DNA of 60,000 nucleotides, taken from positions 653,612-713,611 of the forward strand of contig NMRA01000103.1 in NCBI GenBank assembly GCA_002633005.1. Direction: 5' to 3'. Source of the stretch: Phoronis australis (lineage: Eukaryota; Phoronida; Phoronidae). Positions within the stretch are counted from its first letter, which is position 1. Every line of letters starts with the position of its first letter. Made by a program: the position numbers and the translations under genes. The notes under the pieces are model-generated. The model saw only the letters and a list, made by a program, of their open reading frames with translations. It searched no databases and had not been told where the DNA came from. This document shows positions 46,093 to 57,536 of the stretch, piece after piece.

Positions 46093-49000
46093 GGTCTGTA
46101 TGTGGATGTCACTACAGGTAGAACCCAGAAATCATGACACGACTGTTTAATTTTGAACTTTGTAATATGTACTACTTGGAATAGTTAACGTCTGTGCAGA
46201 AACCTGTTGAAATGGCTGCAGGCTGATTAAAGAGGCACAAACACCATTCTCAGACATATATCAGTGAAACGTGAGCACTACCGTATCAAACAACCAAATA
46301 ACCAGCTCGGAGTACAGGCACACAACCCACCTGTGAGAAAACCTGTCGAAATCGTCCCGAGAAAACATGCCCATATCGGCACTAACCGAGGACTAGACTT
46401 GTTTTCTCGAACACACTTATCACGTTGTGTTATCAATCCATCAAACACCCCTTCTCAGAGTGCCGCAAGTGCTCACAGTAACTGCAACTCAAACCAGATG
46501 CAACCCCTCCTTACAAAACCTCCACACGCTCGCACTCATCCTCAGATGAAGACCGTCCCCTCACAGGTAATCCCAATATACACCCAGGTGACACAAGGCA
46601 GCATCACGCAGACACCAGTAACACATACCATAATAAACTAAGTGATAGAACCTGTTGAAATCCCTGAAGGATAAAGAGCTGTTAATGGTGTCACACTAAC
46701 AGCAACTAAAACCAACACTGTGGATTACCAACCCCCTTATAGACACAACTGGGTAATAAATAGTTAATGCTACCTGAATAAGCCAGACCAGCGAAGAACA
46801 ACATCAACAAGGATGGCGAGAGTAACTATCGAGTCCTCCTCCTCCACATCTGACGTTTGTATAGTAATAGATAAAGAAGAATCAACACAGGTCAGATGTG
46901 AAACCGCACAAGACAAACACAGGTATCGGATTCGACACAGATAGAAAATCAATGAAGCGAATGCAAATCACAGGCTAGGCAACAATACAATTACTGTCCA
47001 CGGAGCTGGATGACACTGACAAGGACAATAATTATCGCCCACCGCTACTCCGCCACTCATAAACACTCCTTGACAAGTGAAGTGCTAGTCTGCTTGCTAC
47101 TCAGTTACAGTAGTTGGAGTATAATTGACATGGTGCTGATGGAAATCTTAAGAAAATTGCCAGTATCAAATACAACTTGCATCTGATCCGTAAATCAAGC
47201 CAGTGACTGGGCAACGACAATAAATTGCCCGTATTACAATGCTATTATAAAATCAATGCCCAGTCAAGACTGTGTGGAGGAAAGTAGCAGATTACAACAA
47301 TTAAAATCACTAAGCGGAATGATTGAACTGCCATCCATCAAAGAAACTAATTTTGAATTAAAATTCTTACAGCTACTTGTTTTTAACTCAGGTGAGAAGT
47401 GGTTTCTGGGCTTGGTAACAAATGACCGTTCGTTACCGTAGTAATGGGTAACTTGCTCAGAGCATAAAATGACCCACATTCTGCGACAATCTCGATCTCA
47501 ACCAACCAAACAAACTTTCAATTCTTCCTAAATCTCTAACTCGACTAAAGAATAATTAGAGACCAATTTCATGCGGATAAGCGATCGAAATCAAAAGTTA
47601 TTTTTTCTCTTAGAAAGTTTGGTTTATAACTGGCTTAAAGTGGCACTTCCTGTCTCCCTTTTGCAGAAACGTGAACTTGAGAAATATGCTAATCTATTGC
47701 CAATAATAACACCAACACTTTCACTGCTAAGTTTTTAGAACTTCATTTGTCAGGGCCAACTTTCAGGGTACAACGCCCTCATATTCCATGATATTCCAAG
47801 GTTATGATGTCATACGTTGACACAGGTATTAGCAAGGTTGACTATTCAAGATTTCAGGTGAAAAAACACCATCATAAAACCTTTATAACTTTGGACAAAA
47901 ATAAAAGCCAAAAGTACTCTTAACTTCTGACACTTTTGCCCACAATTTTTCAAAGCATTGTTTGGTGTTAGCTATGGTACGTACAAAACGTGAGCATGGA
48001 AAATAATCTAATCAGGTGGTACATGTCTTTCAAGGAAAATGATGAAGTGAAATTTCACTAGTCGGACATACTGTGTCCCAAACTGGTGCGACTTTACCAT
48101 ATTAAAGAAATGACTTAGGCGACTCCATTTCCACTGCGATCACGAACACCAACCTGTAACTCTGAATCTAGAGAAGGAAACAAAGATTGCGATCTTCCTT
48201 TGATATAAACATATTTATCAAAATCCTAATTGCTTTCATTGATGCAGCTCGAGAAAACAGCAACAATTTACTTTTAAGAGACTTAAAAAATTGCTGTTAG
48301 CAACTTTTTTGATAGCCGCCTTTTTTAAGCAACATCACCACAAGAGATAGGACATCAAATCCACGCAATCACTAAACAATTGCTACGCCACTCATTAACT
48401 AGGGACTTAATGGAGAAGTCGGTATCTCACAACACAACATGTACAATCAACAACATAAAAACAGTAAACCTTCATCAAGCTGTCATCATTTGTCTTGCAG
48501 ATAATGACCACAGACCCAAATTTCCTTAATTACGGGAAATTTCCTTAATCATACGTGCAAAAGACAACCTAAATTACGAGCGAGCGCAACAACTGCGGCA
48601 CTGGCTCAACACACCAGCCACAAAACTAAGGCATTGTGGGTGTACGGACAAACTCACAGCCAAAACTGACACAAGAAAATAGTTTCCAAAGCACTTTTAG
48701 AGATATAATCAGTCACTGGTTCTCCTCAGCTTGTATTTCATGACAGATCATTGTACGAAAATAAAAGCAATACTCCATTACTTGCAGGCCTACACTGACA
48801 TCTACAATGGAGAGATTTCTACATTACAAGGTTTCTTTACTTCTTGAAAGCTTCCCAAATTTGCACTCTGTTGTCATGGAAGGCAACAGGTCTTTCTCAA
48901 CATCTTCCCTAGGTGAGCTTTAAAACTCAAAACTGATATTCTACTTTTGGCACTAGATGTTAGAACTCAAAATAACCAGAGCATAACTGCTTCGTGAGGT

Positions 49001-49824
49001 AGGGTAAATCAATCATACTTCTTACGGCTTACGCAGGCATTTTACGTTGAAAATTTTGGTCAGATCTGCCAGTGAGTCACCCAATTACAGTCCCAGAAAA
49101 TCAAAAGTGAAATCTACAATACTAATAGAGAGCCACTGCAAAGGAAATGAATATATATCCGCACATCAAAACGGCCAACTTCGAAGGATGATAAGATACA
49201 AATGAAGATATTTAAGAAGCAAAAAATAACACCTGCGAACTTCATTCTGACAAGTTTATTTATAGGAAAACAAGTAGTCTTAACTTGCCTTACAGTACTT
49301 TGCGACTCGATTTACATGACAATTGGAAAACTGCAGAAACACGGCTCTGTATAAATATAGACAGGTAACGTCACTATTGCTCGCAGAAAAAAAAACACAT
49401 GAGTAATCGTCTGCAATATGAATACAAAAACGCAGACGCGACAAACTCAAATAACCTGCAAGAAAATACATAAAACTACCAAACAAATCGCTAAAGCAAC
49501 CAAACTGTCATCGCAAATGAACCGGGGAAAAATAAAATGGAAGCGACTGTTTGTGAGTAACACATCAATAACAACTTAATCTACACTAGAATACTGATAA
49601 GTAAGATATTGCAATCAACAACGCCATCTATTGCACATATAGGTCTTGAATTGTCCAATCATAAAAAGTTAGTGCCTATATACTACAAAGTACGATAAAA
49701 CTCAACAGAAGTCCCTATATTGGCATCTCTGCGATTATAACATTCAGTGCTGTGAGGTCCAACTGGTAAATGATAATAACAAAGCAAACAAAATCATTCT
49801 ACGATGACAGACTAGTGTACAGAC

Positions 49825-49872
49825 CTGAGTAGCTAGAATTATTTTGTCGTCCAACTGTTGAGATAGCTGTTC
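49825..49872 (-). CDS. Liprin-beta coiled-coil exon (48 bp)
   Basis: Sixteen codons (EQLSQQLDDKIILATQ) lie between a pyrimidine-rich acceptor (CATTGTAG) and a donor CAG|GTCTGT, phase 0 to 0. The segment has coiled-coil character and ends just before the ELL start of the next exon. The vertebrate counterpart at this place is a 16-18 residue stretch that also runs into ELLSRTSLET. The donor is weaker than most in the gene. The intron that follows is about 8.3 kb, the longest assigned in the window. Confidence 0.72.
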
Positions 49873-50973
49873 CTACAATGACAGGGCAGTAAGAATTAAC
49901 AGTAGCTAAATACTACGTAGTACAACTGCAGGCGAATATAATATTACAATTCTGGGCGATGTACATTGTGAGCAGCTGGATACTTGCCAACGGTTACGCT
50001 TTTGGCGGGAAAGTCACTCAGTCCTGTTTTTTTTTTTTTGAAGCTTTGTTCCGTGTCATGCCACAGCAGTCAGAATGTTCCGCCTTAGGAAATGCATGCC
50101 GAAATATACTCATAATCGTAATACCATTCTCATGTGCATTGCCACATAATTTACGTGTCTGCGTCACTGTTCCATTTCACAGACATGACTGAAATGCCTG
50201 TAAATATGAATTAGCATCACAGACTCCGTTTCTGTGCATGCAAAAACCGTCGCATCACGTATCGGCCACGTGATGTGACCACATGACTCTGTAGGGTACC
50301 ACCAGGATGTCTCTGGGAGTTATGGCAGATATTTACCATCAGATCTCAGGCGCACTGGTTGATGGGGCCACTGACAATGTCGCGCAAAAGACTCCCTATC
50401 ATAGCAGTTTCCCAAATCCCACATCCCCGGTGAAAAAATGCATCATACGCTTGACCCAGTTTTCAAAGCATAGGACCGTTCACACATCTTAGCCGAGTCG
50501 GATAAGTGACGAACGATCGATTTACCACGCCTCACTCTGGCACTTCAAATGTTTTGATGTCTGCATTGCAACTTACTATGCAACGCTAAAGCTTTATTCG
50601 CATTAGAACAACAAATGACAAAGTAATTAGTGATTAGCACTGTAGCAGTGTACTACTGTCAGTCAATGGCCTGCAGAAACGCAGCATTCTGGGTAAATAC
50701 AACAGAGACGGGGAAAACACTGTGGTACTTCCAATGACCAGTGACCAGTGTCTCTGTTCTCACTAAGATCTTTTGATCAGTCACAAGTGGAGTTAAAAGC
50801 AGAAAAAATAGTTCTTGTTAACTCAACATGGTTTAAAATCACCTTGTTCACATTTTGCTAATTCACCTTGAGCCAACAGCCAAAACAAAGGCACGTATGC
50901 ACTGAAACGACTGACACTTAAGCATTATAGAACTTTAGTAAAAACCCAGTGATGTCGCGTTTGAGACAACTTT

Positions 50974-51074
50974 CGGATAATGTTAGATATGACTTGCCCA
51001 CACTTTGAGAACCACTGAATAACAGACATCAAACTGGTTATCCAAACGTGGGCATGCTCTACCCGATTATTGCC
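50974..51074. mobile_element. Foldback family C, copy 2
   Basis: GCCCACACTTTGAGAACC and GGTTATCCAAACGTGGGC are inverted, within outer arms CGGATAATGT and GATTATTGCC. Confidence 0.55.
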
Positions 51075-52444
51075 TCTTTTTAGACAAAGTTATCAGTTTC
51101 CACCCTCTATGATGGGCTCGGACATTCCAAGAACAACTTTGGTGTGACAGGATTCAACCAAACTGCTTAGACACAAAGAAAATTGTGCGACTTACCTACA
51201 GTTATACGAAAGAAATACAGAAGCCAAAAACTAGGGTCGCCTGCCAACTCCAAAGCGTCTAGTCAGTCAGTTGCTATGGAAACTGATACTGAAGTTGGAG
51301 GATCTTTCAACCACAGACAAGCCCAATCATTAATGGCTCACACAGGTCAAAAACCTTTTAACCCTCCTATCAATCACATAAGGTTATGGCAATAGAATAA
51401 TCCCCATTGGCAAGTTTAATCAAGCTAAAACCCATGAATGGTTATTGCACGTTATTCGTGCTTAATTAGACAATAACATAAGATTTTTGGGCCAACCTTC
51501 AACAATCCACACAAAGCTTAGGTAAAATTTTTAGCAATACCACAGAGGTCTCTTAATGCACTTGTTATACCACAGGAACTATGCTGTTGTCACTATGTTT
51601 CTGACCAGGAACATCATTCAAGCCTGCTCACTAATGGCCGCCAAGGAGACAGATTTTTCCAATCTTGAAATTCAATTTTGGCTAAACAGTTTCATCAAGA
51701 TATTTCAACTAATCAAGAGTCTGTTTCAAGCTAACCAACCAATGGTAAGTAAGGGTGCAACACGGTTGTCAACATTCGAAAATGTTTCAGTTAGACATTG
51801 ATCATCAATGGTGCTGCCACCTAGTGAGAAAATGATATTCGTTGCAGTGAGAACTACCATTTTCAACAGGTAAAAACATGAAGAAGCGTCAGTTCTGCAT
51901 TACAAATAAATCACTAGCACCAGTGCACAACTGATTGGTATTTGACAAATCCAAATAAAAATAAGCCAGCCTGGAAAAAAATTTCTTTTCTTTCTGACGA
52001 TAAACTTATTACATATCATAACATTTGCCAATTGTGAATTTCGCATTTTTCAAGACCAAAGAGCGGCATACACGATGTAACTTCATCGCCGAAAATGTCG
52101 TCAATAAAAATTGTATCATGTGTGCTAGTTCATAACAAGAAATTGTAGTGTGTATGCCGGTTCAATGACACAATTTGTTGCTGATAGAAAAAATAAAAAG
52201 CCTCATGGGAAAAAACTGTACGGTGTATGCGGGCTTTTGCCCACAGTCATTATGAGGACGACTGTAGCAAGCGTCAGATCACACGTTACAAAGAGCAGTA
52301 CATGCCTGCACCTCATGTTTAAGACTAAATAAAATGCATACAACAACAGGCACTTACTTCAATAAACTTTTTTACGAATTATTTTCAGATTTGAGGCAGT
52401 TACGTTGACAAAATGCTTCAAAATAACTCATCTGAAATGAAAAA

Positions 52445-52549
52445 AGGCAATAGCCACTTGCAAGGGTCGAGGATTTTGAGAATCAGTTTGATGCAAGTTC
52501 AGCGGAGAAAACTGGTTCTCAAAATGCGTGACTCCTCCGACTATTACTG
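52445..52549. mobile_element. Foldback family C, copy 3
   Basis: The arms GATTTTGAGAATCAG and CTGGTTCTCAAAATGCG are inverted, and the outer GGCAATAG pairs with CTATTACT. The most degraded copy. Confidence 0.5.
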
Positions 52550-53993
52550 AAAAAACATCACCTAGAACTCGAAAACCTTATACCTCAACACTAGCTGCAC
52601 TGGGGACTGAAGGAGCCTCGAGCAAGCCTTACCTACCAGTGTACACTTTATCATCAGAATACGACAGAGTCAACCAATTCAATTCTTGCAACACTCAACT
52701 GGTTCACACAATACTTTCTGGGGCAGAATCTGATGCCGGAACTATCAATGAAAAACGTGTTGTATGTCAGCTTTATATCTCGATACGCTTTTGGTACCAG
52801 GACATCTGCTAGGCAGTGATAACAAAGGGTTGTTTTGCTTATAAGCAGAAAAAAAGTTGAACAAACAATCAGCAAATAGAACTCGGATGGACAGAACATA
52901 TTGTATGCATTTCCAGACAACCAGTTTGCCAAAAACATCATGACATTTGTGATCGTGTATTGAAATGGTATATTGTAGACACCCAATGGACATCTGATCA
53001 TACAGAAAGCAAAGCCACACGACACTGGAATCTGAAATTTCCAACTCAAAAGACAACAGCCAGGGTATTTTAACCATGCACGCAAACCAATATCTTTTTC
53101 AAAACACATTGATACACACAGTATCTATGAAACACAATGCCTTCCACAACAGCGACAAAGTAAAGAAGTTCACTGAACCCTAGTAGATCTCTACCGACCC
53201 TCGTGAACACGCGTACTTTTGCAAAAACAAAAGCAGTGGGATTACCCTCACACTCTCGGAATCAGTTCTCAGATGAAAAACTGCTGCCTGCAGAGCGCTG
53301 TCTGCAGTAGCTGTCCTTATTCAAAGTCTGCATAAACACACAAACATAGAGTGATGTCCCTAAACTAACAGAGGTCAGAACTAGAGAATCAGCCTGAGGC
53401 CAGTTGATTCACACATGACCACCATAGTGTTGAGATAAGAATCCCACTTGAAGATATGACCAGAGTGTGTACTGGGTAGTGACTGTAAAAGGAGCTCTGA
53501 GTAATGATCAACACAGGCTTGTTGGGTATATAGACAAGCCCACAAGGTTGGAGATAAACCTGATTCATGTTAAAACTATGAGCGCACCCTTAACACTTCA
53601 CAAACTACGCTGGTCATTTTATGGATTTTATGACAACTGCAGCAGACACAGGAATGAGACTGCAAATGTGCACTCCCAAAGTCTGTGTTAAAGGATAGGT
53701 CCATTTGAATGGATAGTCAATAGGCGAGTCAATGACTGTGCTGAGTGGATTCAAAACTATGTAAATACCACCTAGGTGTTCAGGTGAGGTGTGAAATGAA
53801 AATGTCACAATTTCACAGATACAACACATGCTAAAAATCTGAATTACAGTTCTTCTTAGATCTAGCGTAAACTGAAAATAACCTGCCAATACCTAGAAAG
53901 AAAGAAATCCCTGTCTGATTGATTGCCAACTTAATTCTCAACACAACAGAAATCTACTGTCAGACAGGCAGATCTCCTTATTAACTTACCTAC

Positions 53994-54048
53994 CTGTGGA
54001 TTGTTTATTGATCTGACATGTAGCTTATCTACTAAATCAACAGGTAAA
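53994..54048 (-). CDS. Candidate N-terminal coiled-coil exon of liprin-beta
   Basis: This 55-bp interval has an excellent acceptor (TTTCCTTTTCAG) and a good donor (CAG|GTAGGT). The frame that needs two incoming bases is open through LPVDLVDKLHVRSINNPQ and ends in phase 0, exactly what the exon at 49,872 requires. It would occupy the position of the vertebrate segment around LQVSVLTDQV; the hydrophobic spacing is similar but identity is low. Other possibilities are a chance open interval or an exon of a divergent isoform. Confidence 0.42.
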
Positions 54049-57000
54049 CTGAAAAGGAAATCCTGTACCAATGAGCACCACTCAAATGCCAGCTCAGAGG
54101 GGTTCATTAAGTTCATCTGTATACAAGTATTTGTTAACAAGTTCAAAGGGAAAAATTTAACTCTAGGATTAAAACATCAACACACTTATCAAAATGAAGT
54201 ACAAATATCTTCATGTGATAAACTATTGCTGGACTCAATAGTTGGATGATATATTAACGCAGGTTTACAAGCTAAACTGACCTTAGGGGAGATTTCATCC
54301 ATGCTTGACAAAGTCCGACTCCTACCACAGCTGAGAGTGTACTAACAAGGCAGGGTTAATGAAACACATGGACTGGGCTATTGTTAATAACTAGGTCATG
54401 TATGAGGCTACATAGAGGGGTGATTGAATATAGCTGAGTTGCCTATTGTCTGAGTTATGTGAGGCTCTGTAAGTAGGAGGTTGTTCATAATGGTGACATG
54501 CCAGACCCTTGATAATAATAGAGGCTAGAGGGTGTATCCCAACTTGAACTGGGAAAATATTTTGAATTATGTAACAGGTTTCAGCTGTTTAGTGGGCTGT
54601 CAACTGCATTGGGTCCTTGCCACTGGTTCTTTAACCAAGTGATTCAGATTATAACGTAGAAGTTTCATATTAGCTCAAGTATGGTATGACAAATTCCAGA
54701 TCATATACAAAATAACACGTAGATTCTATCTCAATGATCACAAAAACACAACAGAAATACTTTTCTGCAGCACACTCATAGTTTCAGGCTGCAAGTCCAA
54801 GTCGTTGCCATACAACCTTAGTTTTACTGTATTCCAAAGACAAGCAACCGACACTGATAGAACTCATAAATACTGCCCTGGTAACCACGTTGAAACTAGT
54901 TCTATACCAAAATTGATTGACATCAATTTTAATCTTCAGATATGTATCGTGTTGTTTTTTTATCCAGCTAAACTGTACGGCAGAAACTGATAACACACAT
55001 CACCCATTACTGACTACAGTCTAATTTTAGAAACTTCAAGGCAACACTAATTGTTTTAGATACTTGTTTCTTTTTCCAGCTAAGTGATATAGAAACTGAT
55101 AACACACATGAGGCATTCCTGACCTGAGTCTAACTTTAATAACTTCATGGCAACACCGCTAACTATTTTAGATTGATACGGAAAAAGATAAGGGTGTGAA
55201 ATGCATTCACTTCCGCATTCATGGATGGTTTATGGTAAAATCTCACTACTTTGGGACACAATATGGCAGACCAGAGCAACACAATAGCCGACCAGAGCAA
55301 TTTTACTTTCCCACTTTTCCATGAAAGATATGTTGCACCAAATTAATGCTTTTCCATGTTCTAAGCTCGTCCTACAACTTCAATTAGGTAATACTGTGAT
55401 GAATTATGGATATTCACAACATTGTTTAAAGCCCTTGAAAAATGAGAAAAGAGCAATTTTAATAAATATTCTTGTTCAAATTGGTGGAATTTTATCGTAC
55501 TTTCAAGTGCCACAAATAAAAAATCTCTTTGGTATTTGGTATTCAGGGTTTCCCAGAATAAACAACTCTGTCTTCCAGTCAAACAAATCTTACAGGACAT
55601 TACTTATGCGTGCTCTTGGCTAATCTACTATTATTGGCACCATGAACTCTCTTACTTAAACAAATGGGTCCTCATTCTGTGTTCAAGTCTTTCAGGCCTT
55701 TCCCCGCTAACGTTGACGCTTCAGTGTTTAGGAGCGTTGGCCAATGAGCATGCTTTGATTCAGTCTTGAATCGAAGTCAAGAGCTGAAGTTCACTGTTCA
55801 GTTAACAGATTAATTTAACAGCGAACCGTCAATGCATCGCTACAATGGGAACGCTCAACTTTGCTGTCTATAGAAGTCATCAACAGAGGTCACTGCTCTG
55901 AAAATGGAGAAGTCATATTACGCTACCTTGATGATGATGATAGCATTGCCTAGCGATAACTACGATGTCTGTTAACAACCGAAGCTAATGAGAAAGCTCC
56001 AGTTAACTTTGCAGTTTATGTCAATGTTCTGCTAGTAGCGGATTTAAATTGGTGAGAAAGCCCCCCTCCTCCCCTCATTTCCCCTTTATAAGCCTCCTGT
56101 TTCTAGCTCATACCAGGGGTAATGCAAAAAAGGTTAAAAAATATACACTCCGGTTTATTATCAAAATGTTCAGAAGAGAAAAATATTAAACAGACCAGCA
56201 ACAACAACCATGGTGTCAATGGGGCATCAGAATCCTCATTTTAGATCTATTAAACTATATTATAGTTATTTCTAACCATATTAGATAGATAGCATGATAG
56301 ATAATTTTATTTACAGAGGATAACACATGTTAAATATAACACTTATCCACCACATGGTGCTCTGAAAACAAACGAATAAATGAACACGAGAAATCTAAAA
56401 ATGTAACAACATTAATTAAAATATAGAATTACATAAACATAAAAAATGACCAAGTATACACAATAGAGAAACCGTTTCTAATTTAAGACATTATCTATTA
56501 AAACAACTTAGTCAACTCTGAAATGCTCAGCTTCCAAGATTTCAATCATCGCCACTTAAAATGATAATCAGCTCAGTATGGAAAACACCACCATCAATAA
56601 CCCAAAGGATTAGAGATAAGGCCTCAAAGGAAAAAAATTTGATGCCCCCCCAAGAGGAACCTCATTGACCTAATAATTTGACAGTGACTCAACCAGCCAA
56701 GTGGCCTCAGGAAATACCACAATGGAGTATGGTAGTGTTTCTGGTGGTGGTGGTTGTCACCAAAGGAGACATAGAGGGAATCACTCACTATCAACAATGA
56801 AATGTAATCTCAGCTGATCAGGGGTGCACTCTGCAGACCCAAGACACTCACGAAACACTTGTGGCTAGAAATCTACGCTTACGGAATGGAAACGGAGAAT
56901 TCTATCCCATAATTCAACATTCCGTTCCGGTCATCATTTCAATCAGAGCGTGATCGCCATTTTGCTGGGATAAGCCAACAACGTCCCAAGCATACTTGTG

Positions 57001-57481
57001 AGACACCTGCATTTCACTCGCCTGATTTTGCCTAGTAACGTGCTGTCTTGATTTTTCACAAGCTTTTCGCGTCTACGGAATTATAGTGACCAGCATGCAA
57101 CCCTCTTTTCAGATAAGTTTTATCTTCAAAGGAATGTAGGGTAAAGAAAAGTACAGCTGTGGACGAAACATTTAGACTAACTTATTGGACTCCATGCAAA
57201 TTATACTTTCCCACACAAATTTACCATCTGCCAACAAATGTTTTGATGAACTCTAAACATCCACTTGGAATGCATAGGAAACTGTTAGGGTTCTAAAAAA
57301 ACACTGGCGACAAAAGTTCCTTAACTATGGGAAAAGGCAACTTGCAAGAAATCAGAACCTACTGATTTCTCAAAACTGTAATGTCACCACTCAATTTTAT
57401 TCCATTTCAACTATTGTTTACACAACCTAATTTTGACTCAAACAGGCCACAGATTACCAAAATATTTAAAATCTCACTTAC
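54049..57481 (-). other. Region between candidate N-terminal exons
   Basis: AT-rich, with no firm feature. A plus-strand segment ACACAATATGG near 55,257 recurs near 9,880 and 57,725 and may mark another dispersed repeat. Confidence 0.5.
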
Positions 57482-57536
57482 AACATACAGCGCTGCTGCA
57501 GCAGCTTCGAAGAATAGGACTCACAGCACTTTATGA
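57482..57536 (-). CDS. Candidate N-terminal coiled-coil exon of liprin-beta
   Basis: This 55-bp minus-strand interval has a pyrimidine-rich acceptor ending TAATGCAG and a strong donor (GTAAGTGAG). Only one frame is open; it requires one incoming base and leaves two bases. It contains ESYSSKLLQQRCM, which resembles the start of the liprin-beta coiled coil (an E-x-Y-x-x-[RK]-L pattern). The two leftover bases TT join the first base T of the candidate exon at 54,048 to give Phe in frame. Similarity is weak and the exon is short, so the call rests mainly on splice sites and phase. Confidence 0.38.

Larger units (their letters stand above)
41522..49824 (-). other. 8.3-kb intron, repeats only
   Basis: It contains a G-rich tract (43,781-43,803), a truncated SINE (44,568-44,741) and a 140-bp TIR element (45,953-46,092). 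The minus frame DVEEEDSIV... at 46,780-46,850 has splice-like edges but an incompatible phase. Confidence 0.7.
49873..53993 (-). other. Intron or 5' region with foldback family C copies
   Basis: Two family C elements (50,974-51,074 and 52,445-52,549). The long minus frame at 52,654-53,109 (151 codons) has no recognisable domain. A strong donor at about 51,190 lacks an open compatible exon. Confidence 0.6.
9266..57536 (-). other. PPFIBP: Liprin-beta gene (PPFIBP family), 5' end outside the window
   Basis: Liprin-betas are cytoplasmic scaffolds with an N-terminal coiled coil and three C-terminal SAM domains. They bind liprin-alpha and act in synaptic, adhesion and cortical complexes. On the minus strand I can follow coiled-coil exons, a serine/proline-rich linker, a basic motif (KGIKRFFG), a conserved pre-SAM motif (RATAGARLGW), SAM1, SAM2, SAM3 and a short tail, in the order known for the family. 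All introns assigned are GT-AG and all phases agree. From 49,872 to the stop at 9,266 the model gives 728 residues, against roughly 900-1,000 for vertebrate members; the missing part is mainly the N-terminus and some linker. Identification is from remembered family sequence, not from a search. I cannot tell PPFIBP1 from PPFIBP2, and invertebrates usually have one gene. Confidence 0.93.

Noticed and set aside
46264-46641. 125-codon plus frame
   Set aside because: Thr/Pro/Gln-rich without any domain or splice support; lies inside the 8.3-kb intron on the opposite strand.
46778-46856. Minus-strand frame DVEEEDSIV... with splice-like edges
   Set aside because: Requires incoming phase 1, but the surrounding intron is phase 0, and the phase-0 reading has a stop.
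51190-51234. Strong minus-strand donor TGTAG|GTAAGT
   Set aside because: The preceding sequence has a stop in the required phase. It could be a non-coding exon but nothing supports that.
52654-53109. 151-codon minus-strand open frame
   Set aside because: No recognisable domain, Cys/Phe-rich composition, overlaps another long minus frame and has no splice-site support; probably chance.
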